From NCBI GenBank assembly GCA_020524525.2, contig CP129018.1, forward strand, positions 310,001 through 374,000: a DNA stretch of 64,000 bases, read 5' to 3'. The notes under the pieces were generated by a model, which did not search any database, was not told where the DNA came from, and saw only the letters and a list, made by a program, of their open reading frames with translations. The translations under genes and the position numbers were made by a program. Every line of letters begins with the position of its first letter. Position 1 is the stretch's first letter. Of this stretch, positions 41,069 to 50,297 are shown one piece after another. Source of the DNA: Bacillus tianshenii (GTDB taxonomy: Bacteria > Bacillota > Bacilli > Bacillales > Bacillaceae_N).

Positions 41069-41938
41069 CTATCCATTTCGGCTGGTTTCGAGTCGCTCTA
41101 ACACTCTCCGCTTACGATAAAGCATGTTGCCAGTTTCAGAAATGTCGTTAATCATTGAACGGTTTGTGAAAGCACCAAAGATAATCCCTGCGATTGGCAC
41201 CATTTGCAATAACTTCTTCCAGCCAAATTGATCTCGATATGTATAGACGACTTCGCGCCAGCCTTGTAGTTGAGACATCATTTCTTTTGTTTCTTTTTTC
41301 TCTCCATAGTAAGCGGAAAGTTCGTTTAGAATAGATTGACGCCCAACAATATCAGCAGAAGCAAATTGCAAACATTTTACGATAAAGATTCGTTCACTTC
41401 GTTCGTTTGGGTCATAGCCGTGGGCAATGGCAATCTCCTGTAGTGTTTTTAACGTCATTCCTAAGAGAACTGGAATATCAATAGCAAGTGTAAATAGCCC
41501 GCCAACTCCTGTCGTAGCCCCTTGAACGGTCGCGACATTACGGCGGTTATTCTGAATGCTCTCCCCAACGGCTTTCATTACTTCCAACGGTAACTCTGAT
41601 ATTTGTTCATATGTTGTAATTTCTTTGTTCGACTCACCTGAAAGCTTCCTGAAAATCACTTTTTCTTGTGTTAAATATTGGCCGCCATTTTGAATGAAGT
41701 TACCGAGCTCATCAAGCATAACGCCAATTTTCCGTTGAATAAATTCTGGGGTGAAGCGGTCTAGCAGCTTGAAAGGAAGGCGACCTATCCGCTCCCAAAT
41801 CCATAATTTCTTCTGGTCGCTTTCCCATTCTTCAATGGTTTTCAACTCACTTAATAAAATCTCTTTTGATTCACTCAAGTTATTTCGCTCACTTTCCTTT
41901 TTGAATGTAATACGTATTGAATGCGGAGATCGTTTCAT
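41069..41938 (-). CDS. EcsC family protein
   Basis: A 289-aa EcsC-family protein: EWESDQKKLWIWERIGRLPFKLLDRFTPEFIQRKIGVMLDE at the start, GGLFTLAIDIPVLLGMTLKTLQEIAIAHGYDPN in the middle with a hydrophobic segment, and IAGIIFGAFTNRSMINDISETGNMLYRKRRVLERL at the end. EcsC of B. subtilis belongs to an ABC transporter operon affecting secretion and competence; this copy stands alone, so function is unknown. Confidence 0.87.
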   Translation of the reverse strand: MKRSPHSIRITFKKESERNNLSESKEILLSELKTIEEWESDQKKLWIWERIGRLPFKLLDRFTPEFIQRKIGVMLDELGNFIQNGGQYLTQEKVIFRKLSGESNKEITTYEQISELPLEVMKAVGESIQNNRRNVATVQGATTGVGGLFTLAIDIPVLLGMTLKTLQEIAIAHGYDPNERSERIFIVKCLQFASADIVGRQSILNELSAYYGEKKETKEMMSQLQGWREVVYTYRDQFGWKKLLQMVPIAGIIFGAFTNRSMINDISETGNMLYRKRRVLERLETSRNG

Positions 41939-42044
41939 TTAATCGTTTCCCTTTTCAATAGAAAGTAACGCATAAATTCTCACCTATAAAATTTCTTTCA
42001 TTTATGATACGTTATGTTAAAAAAAGAGAGCTAGGGGAGTTTGT

Positions 42045-42659
42045 ATGGTTTCAGTTTTGACGCGTTACGGGATACTGGGGGTAGGTGCTGTTATCCAAGG
42101 CTGTGCGATGGCCTTGTTTTTATTCCCGCATGCGATTTCTTCAGGAGGAGCGGCAGGGCTTAGCATTATCCTTCACCATTTGTTTCACGTGCCGTATGCA
42201 GTGACACTTTGGCTGTTAAATGCTGTTATGTTATTTGCAGCCGTAAAATGGCTTGGAAAAGGAAACGCGCTGCGGACTATTTATTGTGTGAGTGTGACTG
42301 CATTTGTTGTAAATGAGTTAAGTATGGAAAAACCTTTAGGTCATATTGCAATCGACCTTAGCTTAGGAGCGGTTGTGTTTGGGATTGGCATTGGTATCCT
42401 ATTTCGGGGAGGCGCATCTTCTGGAGGAATGGATATCCTTGCGTTAATTATTTCAAAGGTAAAAGGCACAAGACCCGGCCGGACGCTTTTCTGGATTAAT
42501 ACAACGATTTTAATTGCGACAGGGCTTATTGTAGATTTGAGAGTTATTGGCTATGCACTAGCGTGTCAGTGGGTAAGTACGAGAATAATTGATTTCATCG
42601 ACAAAATGCAGCATCCATTTAGTAAGCCTCTACAGGAAAGGGCAGGGCGATCAGCTTGA
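42045..42659 (+). CDS. YitT-family membrane protein (short form)
   Basis: A 204-aa membrane protein with five or six helices. It has the YitT/DUF161 duplicated block: SSGGAAGLSIILHHLFHVPYAVTLWLLNAVMLF and GGASSGGMDILALIISK followed by GRTLFWINTTILIATGLIVDLRVIGYAL. It lacks the C-terminal DUF2179 domain of full-length YitT, ending after helix six with a basic tail. Role unknown. GGGGAG precedes the ATG. Confidence 0.85.
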   Translation: MVSVLTRYGILGVGAVIQGCAMALFLFPHAISSGGAAGLSIILHHLFHVPYAVTLWLLNAVMLFAAVKWLGKGNALRTIYCVSVTAFVVNELSMEKPLGHIAIDLSLGAVVFGIGIGILFRGGASSGGMDILALIISKVKGTRPGRTLFWINTTILIATGLIVDLRVIGYALACQWVSTRIIDFIDKMQHPFSKPLQERAGRSA

Positions 42660-42676
42660 CGACCGCCCTGTTTTTC
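42643..42676 (+). terminator. Terminator after the YitT-like gene
   Basis: Stem CAGGGCG / CGCCCTG with TTTTT; overlaps the coding end. Confidence 0.8.
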
Positions 42677-43632
42677 TAAATTTTAACCCCTAATGCCGAA
42701 GCACTAATTTGTCTTGATAATAATTGTGGAGCTGTTAAATAGACAAAACCGTTGCCTTCTAATGTTTTGGCATAGCCGAGTGGTACGGTACGGCGGATAA
42801 GCTGGGCATACAGTTCGCTTTCAGTTAGCTTTCGTTCAAATTCTTTTTCAGACAGTTCCTTAACTAATGCAAGCGCACCAGATACGTGAGGGGTTGCCAT
42901 TGAAGTGCCGCTTAGCTTGGCATATTTGCCGCCTGGAACAGTTGAAAGAATCTTTTCACCAGGTGCAACAACGTCAATTTGTCGATTTGAGTTTGTGAAT
43001 TCAGAGGATTCGTGTTGAAGGCTAACGGCACCGACGGAAATGACTTCATTATAAGCGCCAGGATATGACAGCTCAGGTGTCTTCGGGTCTGCATCTCCTT
43101 CATTTCCTGCGGCACAGACAACTTGAATGTTGTTTTCAATTGCTTGTTTAATGGCTTTATAGAGTTCGGCTTGATTATCAGGACCGCCTAATGACATAGA
43201 AATAATATCGACCTTTTGCTCTGTTGCATATTTGATCGCTTCTGTAATCCATTCATAGCGACCAGAACCTTTTGCTCCCAACACTTTCAAGATAAGTAAT
43301 TTTGCTTCAGGAGCCACACCGACAACACCTGCATCATTTTCAGAAGCGGCGATCGTTCCTGCGACATGTGTGCCGTGTCCATTATAATCCGTTACATTTT
43401 CTGAATCACCGTTATCATCTGAGGTGAAATTTCTTACATCTAGTATTCTGTCTTTTAAATCTGGATGGTTAACATCGCAGCCTGTATCGAGGACAGCGAT
43501 TGTTATTCCTTTCCCGCGTGTTTCTTCCCAAAGCTGAGGGGCTTGAATCAACTCTACTCCGTTTGGAATTTCTTTAACGGTATCTAGCTGCTCTTCAATC
43601 TTATAAGGGATTAAGTGAATCAGATTCTCCAT
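42676..43632 (-). CDS. isp: Intracellular subtilisin-like serine protease (IspA)
   Basis: A 318-aa subtilase without signal peptide. N-terminal LIPY motif (HLIPYKIEEQLD) that blocks the active site in intracellular subtilisins, then catalytic Asp (AVLDTGCDVNHPDL), His (YNGHGTHVAGTIAAS), oxyanion Asn (VCAAGNEGD) and Ser (LSGTSMATPHVSGALAL). Such enzymes degrade cytoplasmic protein in stationary phase and are activated by N-terminal cleavage (family knowledge). ATG 43632 has GGAGGG upstream. Confidence 0.94.
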   Translation of the reverse strand: MENLIHLIPYKIEEQLDTVKEIPNGVELIQAPQLWEETRGKGITIAVLDTGCDVNHPDLKDRILDVRNFTSDDNGDSENVTDYNGHGTHVAGTIAASENDAGVVGVAPEAKLLILKVLGAKGSGRYEWITEAIKYATEQKVDIISMSLGGPDNQAELYKAIKQAIENNIQVVCAAGNEGDADPKTPELSYPGAYNEVISVGAVSLQHESSEFTNSNRQIDVVAPGEKILSTVPGGKYAKLSGTSMATPHVSGALALVKELSEKEFERKLTESELYAQLIRRTVPLGYAKTLEGNGFVYLTAPQLLSRQISASALGVKI

Positions 43633-43749
43633 ACGCAAACCCTCCTCTGTATAGTAAGCTCTGGTAAATATCAGAACTTTCGCTAAATTTTATCATACCG
43701 AACAGTAGGGGAACAGGTGCTTAAGTTTCAGGGTAGATCTGTTCAGTTG

Positions 43750-44946
43750 CTACGCGTGTTTCTTTTGAAATAGGCTGGACAGGGGATAGATAAGCATACT
43801 TTGAATGATGAGTGACAGCAGAACGGCTCCAAAGGTCAATGACATAATTGTTTCAGCGTCTGAGCCGCTTTCTGATTTCAAGCTTAACAATAACGCAACA
43901 GACATCGTTCCTTTAATGCCTGACCATGTGATTAACGAAATTGCCTTCCAATCAAATTTCTTCCGCCATGTTGGGAACAGCTTGATAATACCAGCAAGTA
44001 CAAAGAAACGAATAATCAAGGAAATGACAAAGATGATAAGTACAAATCCCCACTGTTCTGAAACAAGGTAATTTGCTGCTTCTATACCGATTAATAGAAA
44101 GATAATTGCCAAGATACTTGGTTCAACCACTTCCCAAAAGCCATCCAAATATTCACGGTAGTCTGTTTCCTTAATGGTATGTCCAAATTCCCAAGAAAGC
44201 ATAATGCCTGCAGAAACCGAGGCTAAGACCCCAGAGACACCAAGGTGCTCTGCTATATAAAAGCTTCCATAAGCTAGTACAATACTGAGCATCACTTGGT
44301 ATTGACGGTGATGGGTAAAGTGAACAGCTTTACTAACGAACCAGCCAAAGGCCACACCGATAAAAATACCGCCAAGCGAAACAAGGATAAAATCAGTAAG
44401 AAATGAACTGACTGAGAAGGAATTGTCCTTCAGAAACATACCAGCAAATACAGTAAATAAGACAATGCTTGTACCGTCATTTACCATCGATTCGCCTTCA
44501 ACGACATCTGCAATCGTCGGGTCCTTTGATGAGTTTTTTAAGATTGAGACAACTGAAACAGGGTCAGTTGGAGTTAGCATTGAAGCAATTAACATAGCTC
44601 CTACAAATGAAAGAGAGAGGAATGGCATGCTAATCCAGTAAATACTGATACCTAGTAGAAACGCCGTTAACATCAAACCCAATGTACTTAAAATCCCGAT
44701 CAGTCCAATATTTTTTTTGAAATGAGAAAAAGGAAATTGATAGGCAGAAATAAACAAGAGAGCAGGTAAGAACCAATTAAAGATTAATTCTTTCGTTACA
44801 TGTGCAGATGAAAAATAGGGAATAAAAGAAAGTCCAATCCCAATTAGGAGAAGAACCATTGGCACGGGAAAGTTCTTTTGCTTCTTGTCGATTGTGAAAA
44901 TAATGTATCCAATAAATAAAAGGGCAATAACTTGATAAGAATGCAT
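43750..44946 (-). CDS. CPA1-family Na+(K+)/H+ antiporter
   Basis: A 398-aa, 12-helix CPA1 antiporter. Motifs: FNWFLPALLFISAYQFPFSHFKKN, MLTPTDPVSVVSILKNS (transport TDPV), and DVVEGESMVNDGTSIVLFTVF (ExESxxND). C-terminal helices include IPLSSLFQKKHA-like end with no cytoplasmic regulatory domain, so it is a short NhaP form. Ion preference not predictable. No close operon partner. Confidence 0.9.
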   Translation of the reverse strand: MHSYQVIALLFIGYIIFTIDKKQKNFPVPMVLLLIGIGLSFIPYFSSAHVTKELIFNWFLPALLFISAYQFPFSHFKKNIGLIGILSTLGLMLTAFLLGISIYWISMPFLSLSFVGAMLIASMLTPTDPVSVVSILKNSSKDPTIADVVEGESMVNDGTSIVLFTVFAGMFLKDNSFSVSSFLTDFILVSLGGIFIGVAFGWFVSKAVHFTHHRQYQVMLSIVLAYGSFYIAEHLGVSGVLASVSAGIMLSWEFGHTIKETDYREYLDGFWEVVEPSILAIIFLLIGIEAANYLVSEQWGFVLIIFVISLIIRFFVLAGIIKLFPTWRKKFDWKAISLITWSGIKGTMSVALLLSLKSESGSDAETIMSLTFGAVLLSLIIQSMLIYPLSSLFQKKHA

Positions 44947-45016
44947 GGTTCGGGTTCGACCTCCATGTTTGCTTGTTTATGTTTCATTTCCCAATATTTG
45001 TGGACAATTAAACAAG

Positions 45017-45043
45017 TAAAACAGAGCTGCAAAGATGCAGCTC
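45017..45043 (-). terminator. Terminator after the 45054 gene
   Basis: Stem GAGCTGCA / TGCAGCTC followed on the minus strand by TGTTTTAC. Confidence 0.8.
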
Positions 45044-45053
45044 CGTTGTATAC

Positions 45054-45485
45054 TTAATAAAAGAATGGATGGAAGAAGCCTCCGATTCCATAGAACGGAA
45101 ACCGATAATGTCTAAAGCGGCGGAAGCGACGAGGATATCTTCCAAAAGGATAACCTCCATAACCACTGTAGCCGCCAAATCCTCCTAAACCACCAGCTCC
45201 AAAAGGAAATCCACCAAGTCCAAATTGCCGAGTGTCCTCCTCTACAAGCTCTTCTTCAGCTAGTTCGCGATTTTCTGGCTTCATTTCGCCACTTGGTACG
45301 AGCATATAAACATAATCACGGTCAACATCTTCAATAATCCCTTCGTACATTGTCCCATCATTCATCTGTACCATCATCATTTTCAACATATTCTTTTTAC
45401 AATAATCATACATATTTGGTTGTTGTGCTTGGGGTGCCGTGTATTGTGTATAAGGCATCTGCATATTGTGCTGATTGTTATGCAT
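45054..45485 (-). CDS. LSm-like domain protein with Gly/Arg/Phe/Tyr-rich tail
   Basis: A 143-aa protein. The first 30 residues are Gln/Asn/Met-rich; residues about 35-75 look like a small LSm/SH3-type barrel (MMMVQMNDGTMYEGIIEDVDRDYVYMLVPSG), as in several Bacillus spore-associated proteins; an acidic linker (EELAEEELVEEDTRQ) leads to a tail of Gly, Phe, Tyr and Arg (GGFPFGAGGLGGFGGYSGYGGYPFGRYPRRFRRFRH split by charge). ATG 45485 has GAGGAGAGG upstream. Aromatic-Gly tails favour self-assembly; a coat role is inferred only. Confidence 0.7.
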   Translation of the reverse strand: MHNNQHNMQMPYTQYTAPQAQQPNMYDYCKKNMLKMMMVQMNDGTMYEGIIEDVDRDYVYMLVPSGEMKPENRELAEEELVEEDTRQFGLGGFPFGAGGLGGFGGYSGYGGYPFGRYPRRFRRFRHYRFPFYGIGGFFHPFFY

Positions 45486-45675
45486 ATTTTTCCACCTCTC
45501 CTCAAGTTTCATTGTCAGCATATTCAATAGGCACAGTGGTGTGACAAATTTTAAAAAAGGGTTTTGGCGGAAAAAGTGTAAGTATTTATTATAGAAAACA
45601 TTCGTGAGCTTTCCTGAACAGCCTTTAAAATGGAAATGTAGCTCAGCATTAACTAAACAAAGAGGAGTGGGAGAA

Positions 45676-46113
45676 TTGAATTTAGAAAAAACGTTTCCTT
45701 TGAAACCGTTTACGATTGAGCGGGGTAAAATCGCAGAATTTGTACAGGCTATCGGTGATTCGAACCCCGTATATACGGATATTGAAACTGCAAGAGAAGA
45801 AGGATTCAGAGATATTCCTATCCCGCCGACATTTCCGACAGTCGTTGAAATGTGGGCAGGTATTGATTTTGAAACAATTATTGAAGAGTTAGATTTGAAT
45901 TTATTGCGGGTGCTTCACGGGGAACAGTCTTATGAATATCTTCAAGATGTTTGTGCTGGTGACACGATTAGCGGAGTTGGTTATGTGACAGATGTAGTTG
46001 ATAAGAAGCGGTTAACAATTGTTAAGCTGCAGATGGATTTTTTCAATCAAGCTGAAGAGAAGGTTCTGATTGGTCGCTCTATTGTCATTGAAACGAAGGA
46101 GGAGACAGAATGA
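45676..46113 (+). CDS. HadA-like hot-dog dehydratase subunit (FAS1-type N-terminal half)
   Basis: A 145-aa MaoC-like N-terminal hot-dog domain: FTIERGKIAEFVQAIGDSNPVYTDIETAREEGFRDIPIPPTFPTVVEMW and LRVLHGEQSYEYLQDVCAGDTISG. It lacks the hydratase catalytic motif, which is in the next gene, so the pair likely forms a heterodimer like mycobacterial HadA-HadB acting on (3R)-hydroxyacyl thioesters. TTG 45676 with AGAGGAG upstream is a better start than GTG 45604. Confidence 0.82.
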   Translation: MNLEKTFPLKPFTIERGKIAEFVQAIGDSNPVYTDIETAREEGFRDIPIPPTFPTVVEMWAGIDFETIIEELDLNLLRVLHGEQSYEYLQDVCAGDTISGVGYVTDVVDKKRLTIVKLQMDFFNQAEEKVLIGRSIVIETKEETE

Positions 46114-46493
46114 AAGAGTTAAGCAGTATTGAAAAGCAAGCGATTACTCATACACAACTTGTGCAATATGCAGGTGCTTCAGGTGATTTTAATCCGATTC
46201 ACACCGTGGTTCCTATAGCAAAGAAAGCAGGGTTTGATGATGTGATTGCACATGGCATGCTTGTAATGGGGTTTGCAGGACAAGCGTTAACCACTTGGTT
46301 TCCTAGAAAAAGTGTAAGGAATTTCTCTGTTCGATTTACGAAAATGACATCACCTGGTGAGAAGTTAACTGTGCATGGAAATGTAGTTGATCGTAAGCAT
46401 GTAAATGGAGAGGAGCGGTTAGTTGGAGAAGTCATCGTTGAAAATGAATCTGGAGAGCAGAAGTTAAAAGGTTCGTTTGAAGTAGTGGATTAA
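46110..46493 (+). CDS. HadB-like MaoC dehydratase subunit
   Basis: A 127-aa MaoC/hydratase-2 domain. The motif YAGASGDFNPIHTVVPIAKKAGFDDVIAHGML contains the catalytic Asp and His of R-specific enoyl hydratases. ATGA overlap with the upstream gene indicates coupled translation and a two-subunit enzyme. Pathway unknown; no fatty-acid or PHA genes are adjacent. Confidence 0.87.
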   Translation: MKELSSIEKQAITHTQLVQYAGASGDFNPIHTVVPIAKKAGFDDVIAHGMLVMGFAGQALTTWFPRKSVRNFSVRFTKMTSPGEKLTVHGNVVDRKHVNGEERLVGEVIVENESGEQKLKGSFEVVD

Positions 46494-46498
46494 CCGAA

Positions 46499-46526
46499 GA
46501 AAACGCCGAATAAACCGGCGTTTGAT
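46499..46526. terminator. Bidirectional terminator
   Basis: Stem AAACGCCG / CGGCGTTT between the dehydratase pair and the convergent MCP gene. Confidence 0.85.
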
Positions 46527-46529
46527 AGA

Positions 46530-47768
46530 CTAATCATTTTCTAAGAATGCGTTAACCACAATTAAAAATGCCTCTAAAATATTTTGTGATTCTGTAACGA
46601 CGCGTTCAGCATTAGTGATTGTGAGCTCGTCTGAAAGCTGTTGTGCTGCTTCGTGGAGTGCTTTGTGAGGAAGTTCAATTGCCTTGTAGCCTGGTAGATG
46701 ACGATGCTGTTGATAGTTATTATAATACCATTTTCCGAAGTTACACTCTGTATGGCTATTTAACCTTTGTCCTTTACCAGCTATTTGAATCGTATGATGT
46801 AGAAAATGAGCGTGGTCGATAAGACGAGCTGAAAGGATGCCGATAACTGATTCTTCTTCAATCACTCGGAAGCTTGAAGAAACGGTGGAAATGAGATTAT
46901 CTTTTTCTGTTTCGATTAATTGTGAGAAGTCGCTAGTTTCAGCAAGCTCAGTCGCAATGGTAGACAGGTTTTCAATGGCAGTGGTGTTTTCTTGGGTAGC
47001 GTTCGAGATGTTATGAAGGGCGCTTGATGCTTCTTTAATCGTGTCTGTATTTTGGTCAATTTTTGTAGATAGCTCCAGTTGGCCTGTAAGAAATTGATCA
47101 AAATACGTTTTCACACCTAGGACATTATCTATGGTCAATTTGCTGGTTTTGTCCAGTTTCTTTGAGATGTGCTGGACTTCATTTAATGATTTCTTTGTAT
47201 GATTTGCAAGTTTGCCAACTTCTTTTGCGACTACGTTAAAGCCTCTGCCATGTTCACCCGCACGAGCTGCTTCAATCATCGCGTTGAGTGAAAGTAGATT
47301 TGTTTGATCAGCAATCTCAGCCACACTTTTGTTAATGTAGTTAATATTATTAAGTTCTTCTTGTAAATGATGAATATGATGTTCACTGTCATATAAAAGC
47401 TCTTTCACTTCGTTGCCTACTTTTGATGTGGTGATAAGTTCATCCATAATGTGAACAGAGGTGTCTTTAATGCCTTGCATGCTGACATTTAATTCTTCAG
47501 TAGAGGAAGAAACGTCTTCCATAATAGCACTCATCTGTTCACTCATGGACGCAATTTCGGTTACTTTATCTGCAACATGTTGAATCTTAAGGGATGTCTG
47601 GAACGTGATTAAGTCAGTATGTGCTAACGTATACGAAAGAAGGGCTTGATTGAAGGTAGACAAGTCTTTGTATTGTCTTAATTGGTCTGATAATCGAATA
47701 ATTTCCGCGTCGTTTTTTTCTTTCTGTGGCTCTTTTACCAAAACTTCTTTTTTTCTCTTATTAAGCAT
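46530..47768 (-). CDS. Cytosolic methyl-accepting chemotaxis protein with CZB domain
   Basis: A 412-aa soluble chemoreceptor: no transmembrane helix. Residues about 55-290 are the MCP signalling coiled coil, with hairpin tip [38 protein letters not shown]. The C-terminus is a zinc-binding CZB domain ([46 protein letters not shown]). CZB receptors sense zinc or hypochlorite in other bacteria (family knowledge). ATG 47768 has GAGGTGTGGAG upstream. A weak SigD-like ACCGATAC lies about 70 bp upstream. Confidence 0.92.
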   Translation of the reverse strand: MLNKRKKEVLVKEPQKEKNDAEIIRLSDQLRQYKDLSTFNQALLSYTLAHTDLITFQTSLKIQHVADKVTEIASMSEQMSAIMEDVSSSTEELNVSMQGIKDTSVHIMDELITTSKVGNEVKELLYDSEHHIHHLQEELNNINYINKSVAEIADQTNLLSLNAMIEAARAGEHGRGFNVVAKEVGKLANHTKKSLNEVQHISKKLDKTSKLTIDNVLGVKTYFDQFLTGQLELSTKIDQNTDTIKEASSALHNISNATQENTTAIENLSTIATELAETSDFSQLIETEKDNLISTVSSSFRVIEEESVIGILSARLIDHAHFLHHTIQIAGKGQRLNSHTECNFGKWYYNNYQQHRHLPGYKAIELPHKALHEAAQQLSDELTITNAERVVTESQNILEAFLIVVNAFLEND

Positions 47769-47866
47769 TCTCCACACCTCATTTTTATTTTATATCAATA
47801 AGGTATGTATGAGAGAAAGTATCGGTATAGACAAACGTGAGTGTTATTCGACATTTTTCGATAAAA

Positions 47867-47902
47867 AGTAAAAACAGCGGAAGCATTTTGCTTTCGCTGT
47901 TT
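47867..47902 (-). terminator. Terminator after acoC
   Basis: Minus strand AACAGCGAAAGC / GCTTCCGCTGTT with TTTTT following. Marks the end of acoABC; acoL is not downstream. Confidence 0.85.
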
Positions 47903-47915
47903 CGTCAAGTTTCGT

Positions 47916-49163
47916 TCAGTCGATCATCATTTTATATGGGTTTTCTAGCAGTTGTTTCAAAGCGGCTAGAAATTCACTTGCAGGGGCACCGTCTAGTACA
48001 CGGTGGTCAAAGGTGAGACTGAGAGGTAATATTTCTCGTCGCTCCAATTCATCACCACGGTAGACTGGTGTAGACTCAATTGTACCGACACCAAGAATGC
48101 CTGCTTCAGGAGGGTTAAGAACTGGCGTGAAGTATTCAATACCATAGTGACCAAGACTTGTGATTGAAAAGGTTGAGCCATTCATTTCTTCAGGCTGTAA
48201 ATCTCCAGAGCGGGCACGCTTGCTTAATGAACGAATTTGCTGTGCAAGTTGTTTAATTGAACATGTTTCGGCGTTACCAATCACAGGTACCATTAAACCA
48301 TTTTCAAGCGCAACAGCAATTCCTAAATGAACATCTTTAAATTCGTAAATTTTTCCATCAATATATGCACTATTCATATTCTTGTGGCTTTGTAAGGCTA
48401 GGGTAACTGCTCGGGCAATAAAATCTGTAATCGAAAGTTTTACATCACCTTCTTGAAGGTTTTCACGAAGTTTCTTCTGGATCGCCATTAGGTCGGTTAC
48501 ATCTGCTTTTGATGTAAGGGTTAGTTGTGCGCTTTGCTGTAGGCTATCAAACATTCGATTGGCAATGACCTTGCGCATACCTGACACAGGTTTTATTTCA
48601 GCTTCAGCTGTTGTTGCTTGTTGTGGAGAAGCAGGTTGTGTAACAGGTTCTTTAGATGGTGTAGGCTCTGGTTGTTCATTTATTTTCTTTTCGACGTCAG
48701 CACGTGTAATACGCCCCTTTGGTCCTGTACCACTGATGCTTTCGATTTCAATATTATTTGCCTTCGCGAGCTTTCGGGCTGCAGGGGAAATTCGAGCTTT
48801 TCCTTTTGGTGGTGCTGGACTTTTCTTAGGTGGAGCAGGAGTGTCGAGTACTGCTACAGCTTCTCCAGCTGCTTGCTTTGATTCTTCATTTGCTGGTGCC
48901 GCAACTGTAGGCTCTATATCTTCTCCTTGAGCTCCTATGTAGCCGATTGGTTTTCCCACAGGCACAACCTCATCTGTTTGTGCTGCAATATTGATTAGAA
49001 ATCCATCTTCAGGGGCTTCAATATCTTTTTCGATTTTATCTGAACTAATAACGGCAACAGGCTCGTTCTTTAAGACTTCTTCATTCTCTTGTTTCAGCCA
49101 TTCGATTATTGTCCCTTCCTTCATGCTCATACCAAGCTTTGGCATAATGATTTGGGTTGCCAT
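47916..49163 (-). CDS. acoC: AcoC, acetoin dehydrogenase E2 (dihydrolipoamide acetyltransferase)
   Basis: A 415-aa E2 component. Lipoyl domain residues 1-78 (MPKLGMSMKEGTIIEWL, lipoyl Lys in VISSDKIEKDIEAPEDG), Ala/Pro-rich linkers, E3-binding domain about 125-160 (ISPAARKLAKANNIEIESISGTGPKGRITRADVE), and catalytic acetyltransferase domain with LSLTFDHRVLDGAPASEFL (HxxxDG). Acetyl groups from acetoin cleavage pass to CoA. In B. subtilis acoC is followed by acoL (E3); here a terminator and an MCP gene follow, so E3 must come from elsewhere. Confidence 0.93.
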   Translation of the reverse strand: MATQIIMPKLGMSMKEGTIIEWLKQENEEVLKNEPVAVISSDKIEKDIEAPEDGFLINIAAQTDEVVPVGKPIGYIGAQGEDIEPTVAAPANEESKQAAGEAVAVLDTPAPPKKSPAPPKGKARISPAARKLAKANNIEIESISGTGPKGRITRADVEKKINEQPEPTPSKEPVTQPASPQQATTAEAEIKPVSGMRKVIANRMFDSLQQSAQLTLTSKADVTDLMAIQKKLRENLQEGDVKLSITDFIARAVTLALQSHKNMNSAYIDGKIYEFKDVHLGIAVALENGLMVPVIGNAETCSIKQLAQQIRSLSKRARSGDLQPEEMNGSTFSITSLGHYGIEYFTPVLNPPEAGILGVGTIESTPVYRGDELERREILPLSLTFDHRVLDGAPASEFLAALKQLLENPYKMMID

Positions 49164-49192
49164 TTTGATTGCTCCTTTCAGATGATAATTAG

Positions 49193-49225
49193 AAGAAGAG
49201 CGTGGGGGAGAAGCACGCTCTTCTT
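49193..49225 (-). ncRNA. Hairpin between acoB and acoC
   Basis: Twelve-bp stem AAGAAGAGCGTG / CACGCTCTTCTT. On the minus strand only TTCTAATT follows, so it would be a leaky terminator or an mRNA-stability element rather than a full stop. Typed as RNA structure, not a gene. Confidence 0.5.
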
Positions 49226-49231
49226 TTTCTC

Positions 49232-50281
49232 TTAAACGGCCATCGTTTCATCACCGATGATTTCACCGACAACGGCGATCACTTTTTCTTTTGAAGGTAA
49301 ATAGAGATCTTCTAATGCAGGTGAGAATGGAACAGGTGTATGTGGTGAAGTAATCATCTTAATTGGTGCATCTAAGTAATCAAATCCTTTATCAGCAACC
49401 ATTGCAGCAATATCTGTAGCTGCACTGCATCGTGGTGTCGCTTCATCTAGAACAATTAAGCGTTCTGTTTTCATGACTGACTGAAGGATTGTTTCTTCAT
49501 CTAATGGTGAAAGTGTACGAGGGTCGACAACTTCAACACTTATTCCTTTCGCCTCTAGGGCTTGGGCCGCATCGAGTGCGGTATGAACCATTTTTCCAAT
49601 CGCGACAATTGTTAAATCCTCGCCTTCTCGCTTAATATCAGCTTGTCCGAATGGGATACGGTAGTCTCCCTCAGGTACTTCTCCTTTAAGCGTGTAAAGA
49701 GTTTTATCTTCAGAGAAAATAACTGGATCATCATCAAAAATCGATGTCATAAGCAGACCTTTTGCATCAGCAGGTGTTGAAGGTACGACTACTTTGATGC
49801 CAGGGATATGGGTGAATACACCATACAAGCTTTGAGAGTGTTGGGCAGCGGCGCGAAAGCCTGCGCCATGCGTCGTTCTGACGGTAAGCGGTACTTTTGC
49901 CTTTCCACCGAACATATAACGAAGCTTTGCACCTTGGTTCATCACTTCATCTAGACAGCTGCCGATGAAATCATTGAACATTAACTCTGCGATCGGGCGC
50001 ATCCCAGTTGCAGCAGCTGATACGGCTGCACCCATGTAGCCTGCTTCTGCAATCGGAGTATCAAGGATACGGTTTCTGCCAAACTCTGTAACGAGTCCTT
50101 TCGTAACACCGAGAACACCGCCCCATGCTTCATCATCTTGTAAGTGGTCTACTGATGCGCCACCAGCTACATCTTCACCGAGTAAAATAACATCCTCATC
50201 CTGTCGCATCGCTAATTTCATCGCTTCATTAATGGAATCTGCAAAAGAAAGTTGTCTTGTCAAAAGAACCACTCCTTCCAT
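49232..50281 (-). CDS. acoB: AcoB, acetoin dehydrogenase E1 beta
   Basis: A 349-aa E1-beta (transketolase central and C-terminal domains): SFADSINEAMKLAMRQDEDVILLGEDVAGG, TPIAEAGYMGAAVSAAATGMRPIAELMFNDF, GGKAKVPLTVRTTHGAGFRAAAQHSQSL, and PRTLSPLDEETILQSVMKTERLIVLDEAT. With AcoA it decarboxylates acetoin using TPP. 16 bp after acoA. ATG with GGAGTGG at the start; an ATG 4 codons earlier versus later choice is minor. Confidence 0.93.
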   Translation of the reverse strand: MEGVVLLTRQLSFADSINEAMKLAMRQDEDVILLGEDVAGGASVDHLQDDEAWGGVLGVTKGLVTEFGRNRILDTPIAEAGYMGAAVSAAATGMRPIAELMFNDFIGSCLDEVMNQGAKLRYMFGGKAKVPLTVRTTHGAGFRAAAQHSQSLYGVFTHIPGIKVVVPSTPADAKGLLMTSIFDDDPVIFSEDKTLYTLKGEVPEGDYRIPFGQADIKREGEDLTIVAIGKMVHTALDAAQALEAKGISVEVVDPRTLSPLDEETILQSVMKTERLIVLDEATPRCSAATDIAAMVADKGFDYLDAPIKMITSPHTPVPFSPALEDLYLPSKEKVIAVVGEIIGDETMAV

Positions 50282-50297
50282 AAATTTTGTTTAACAC

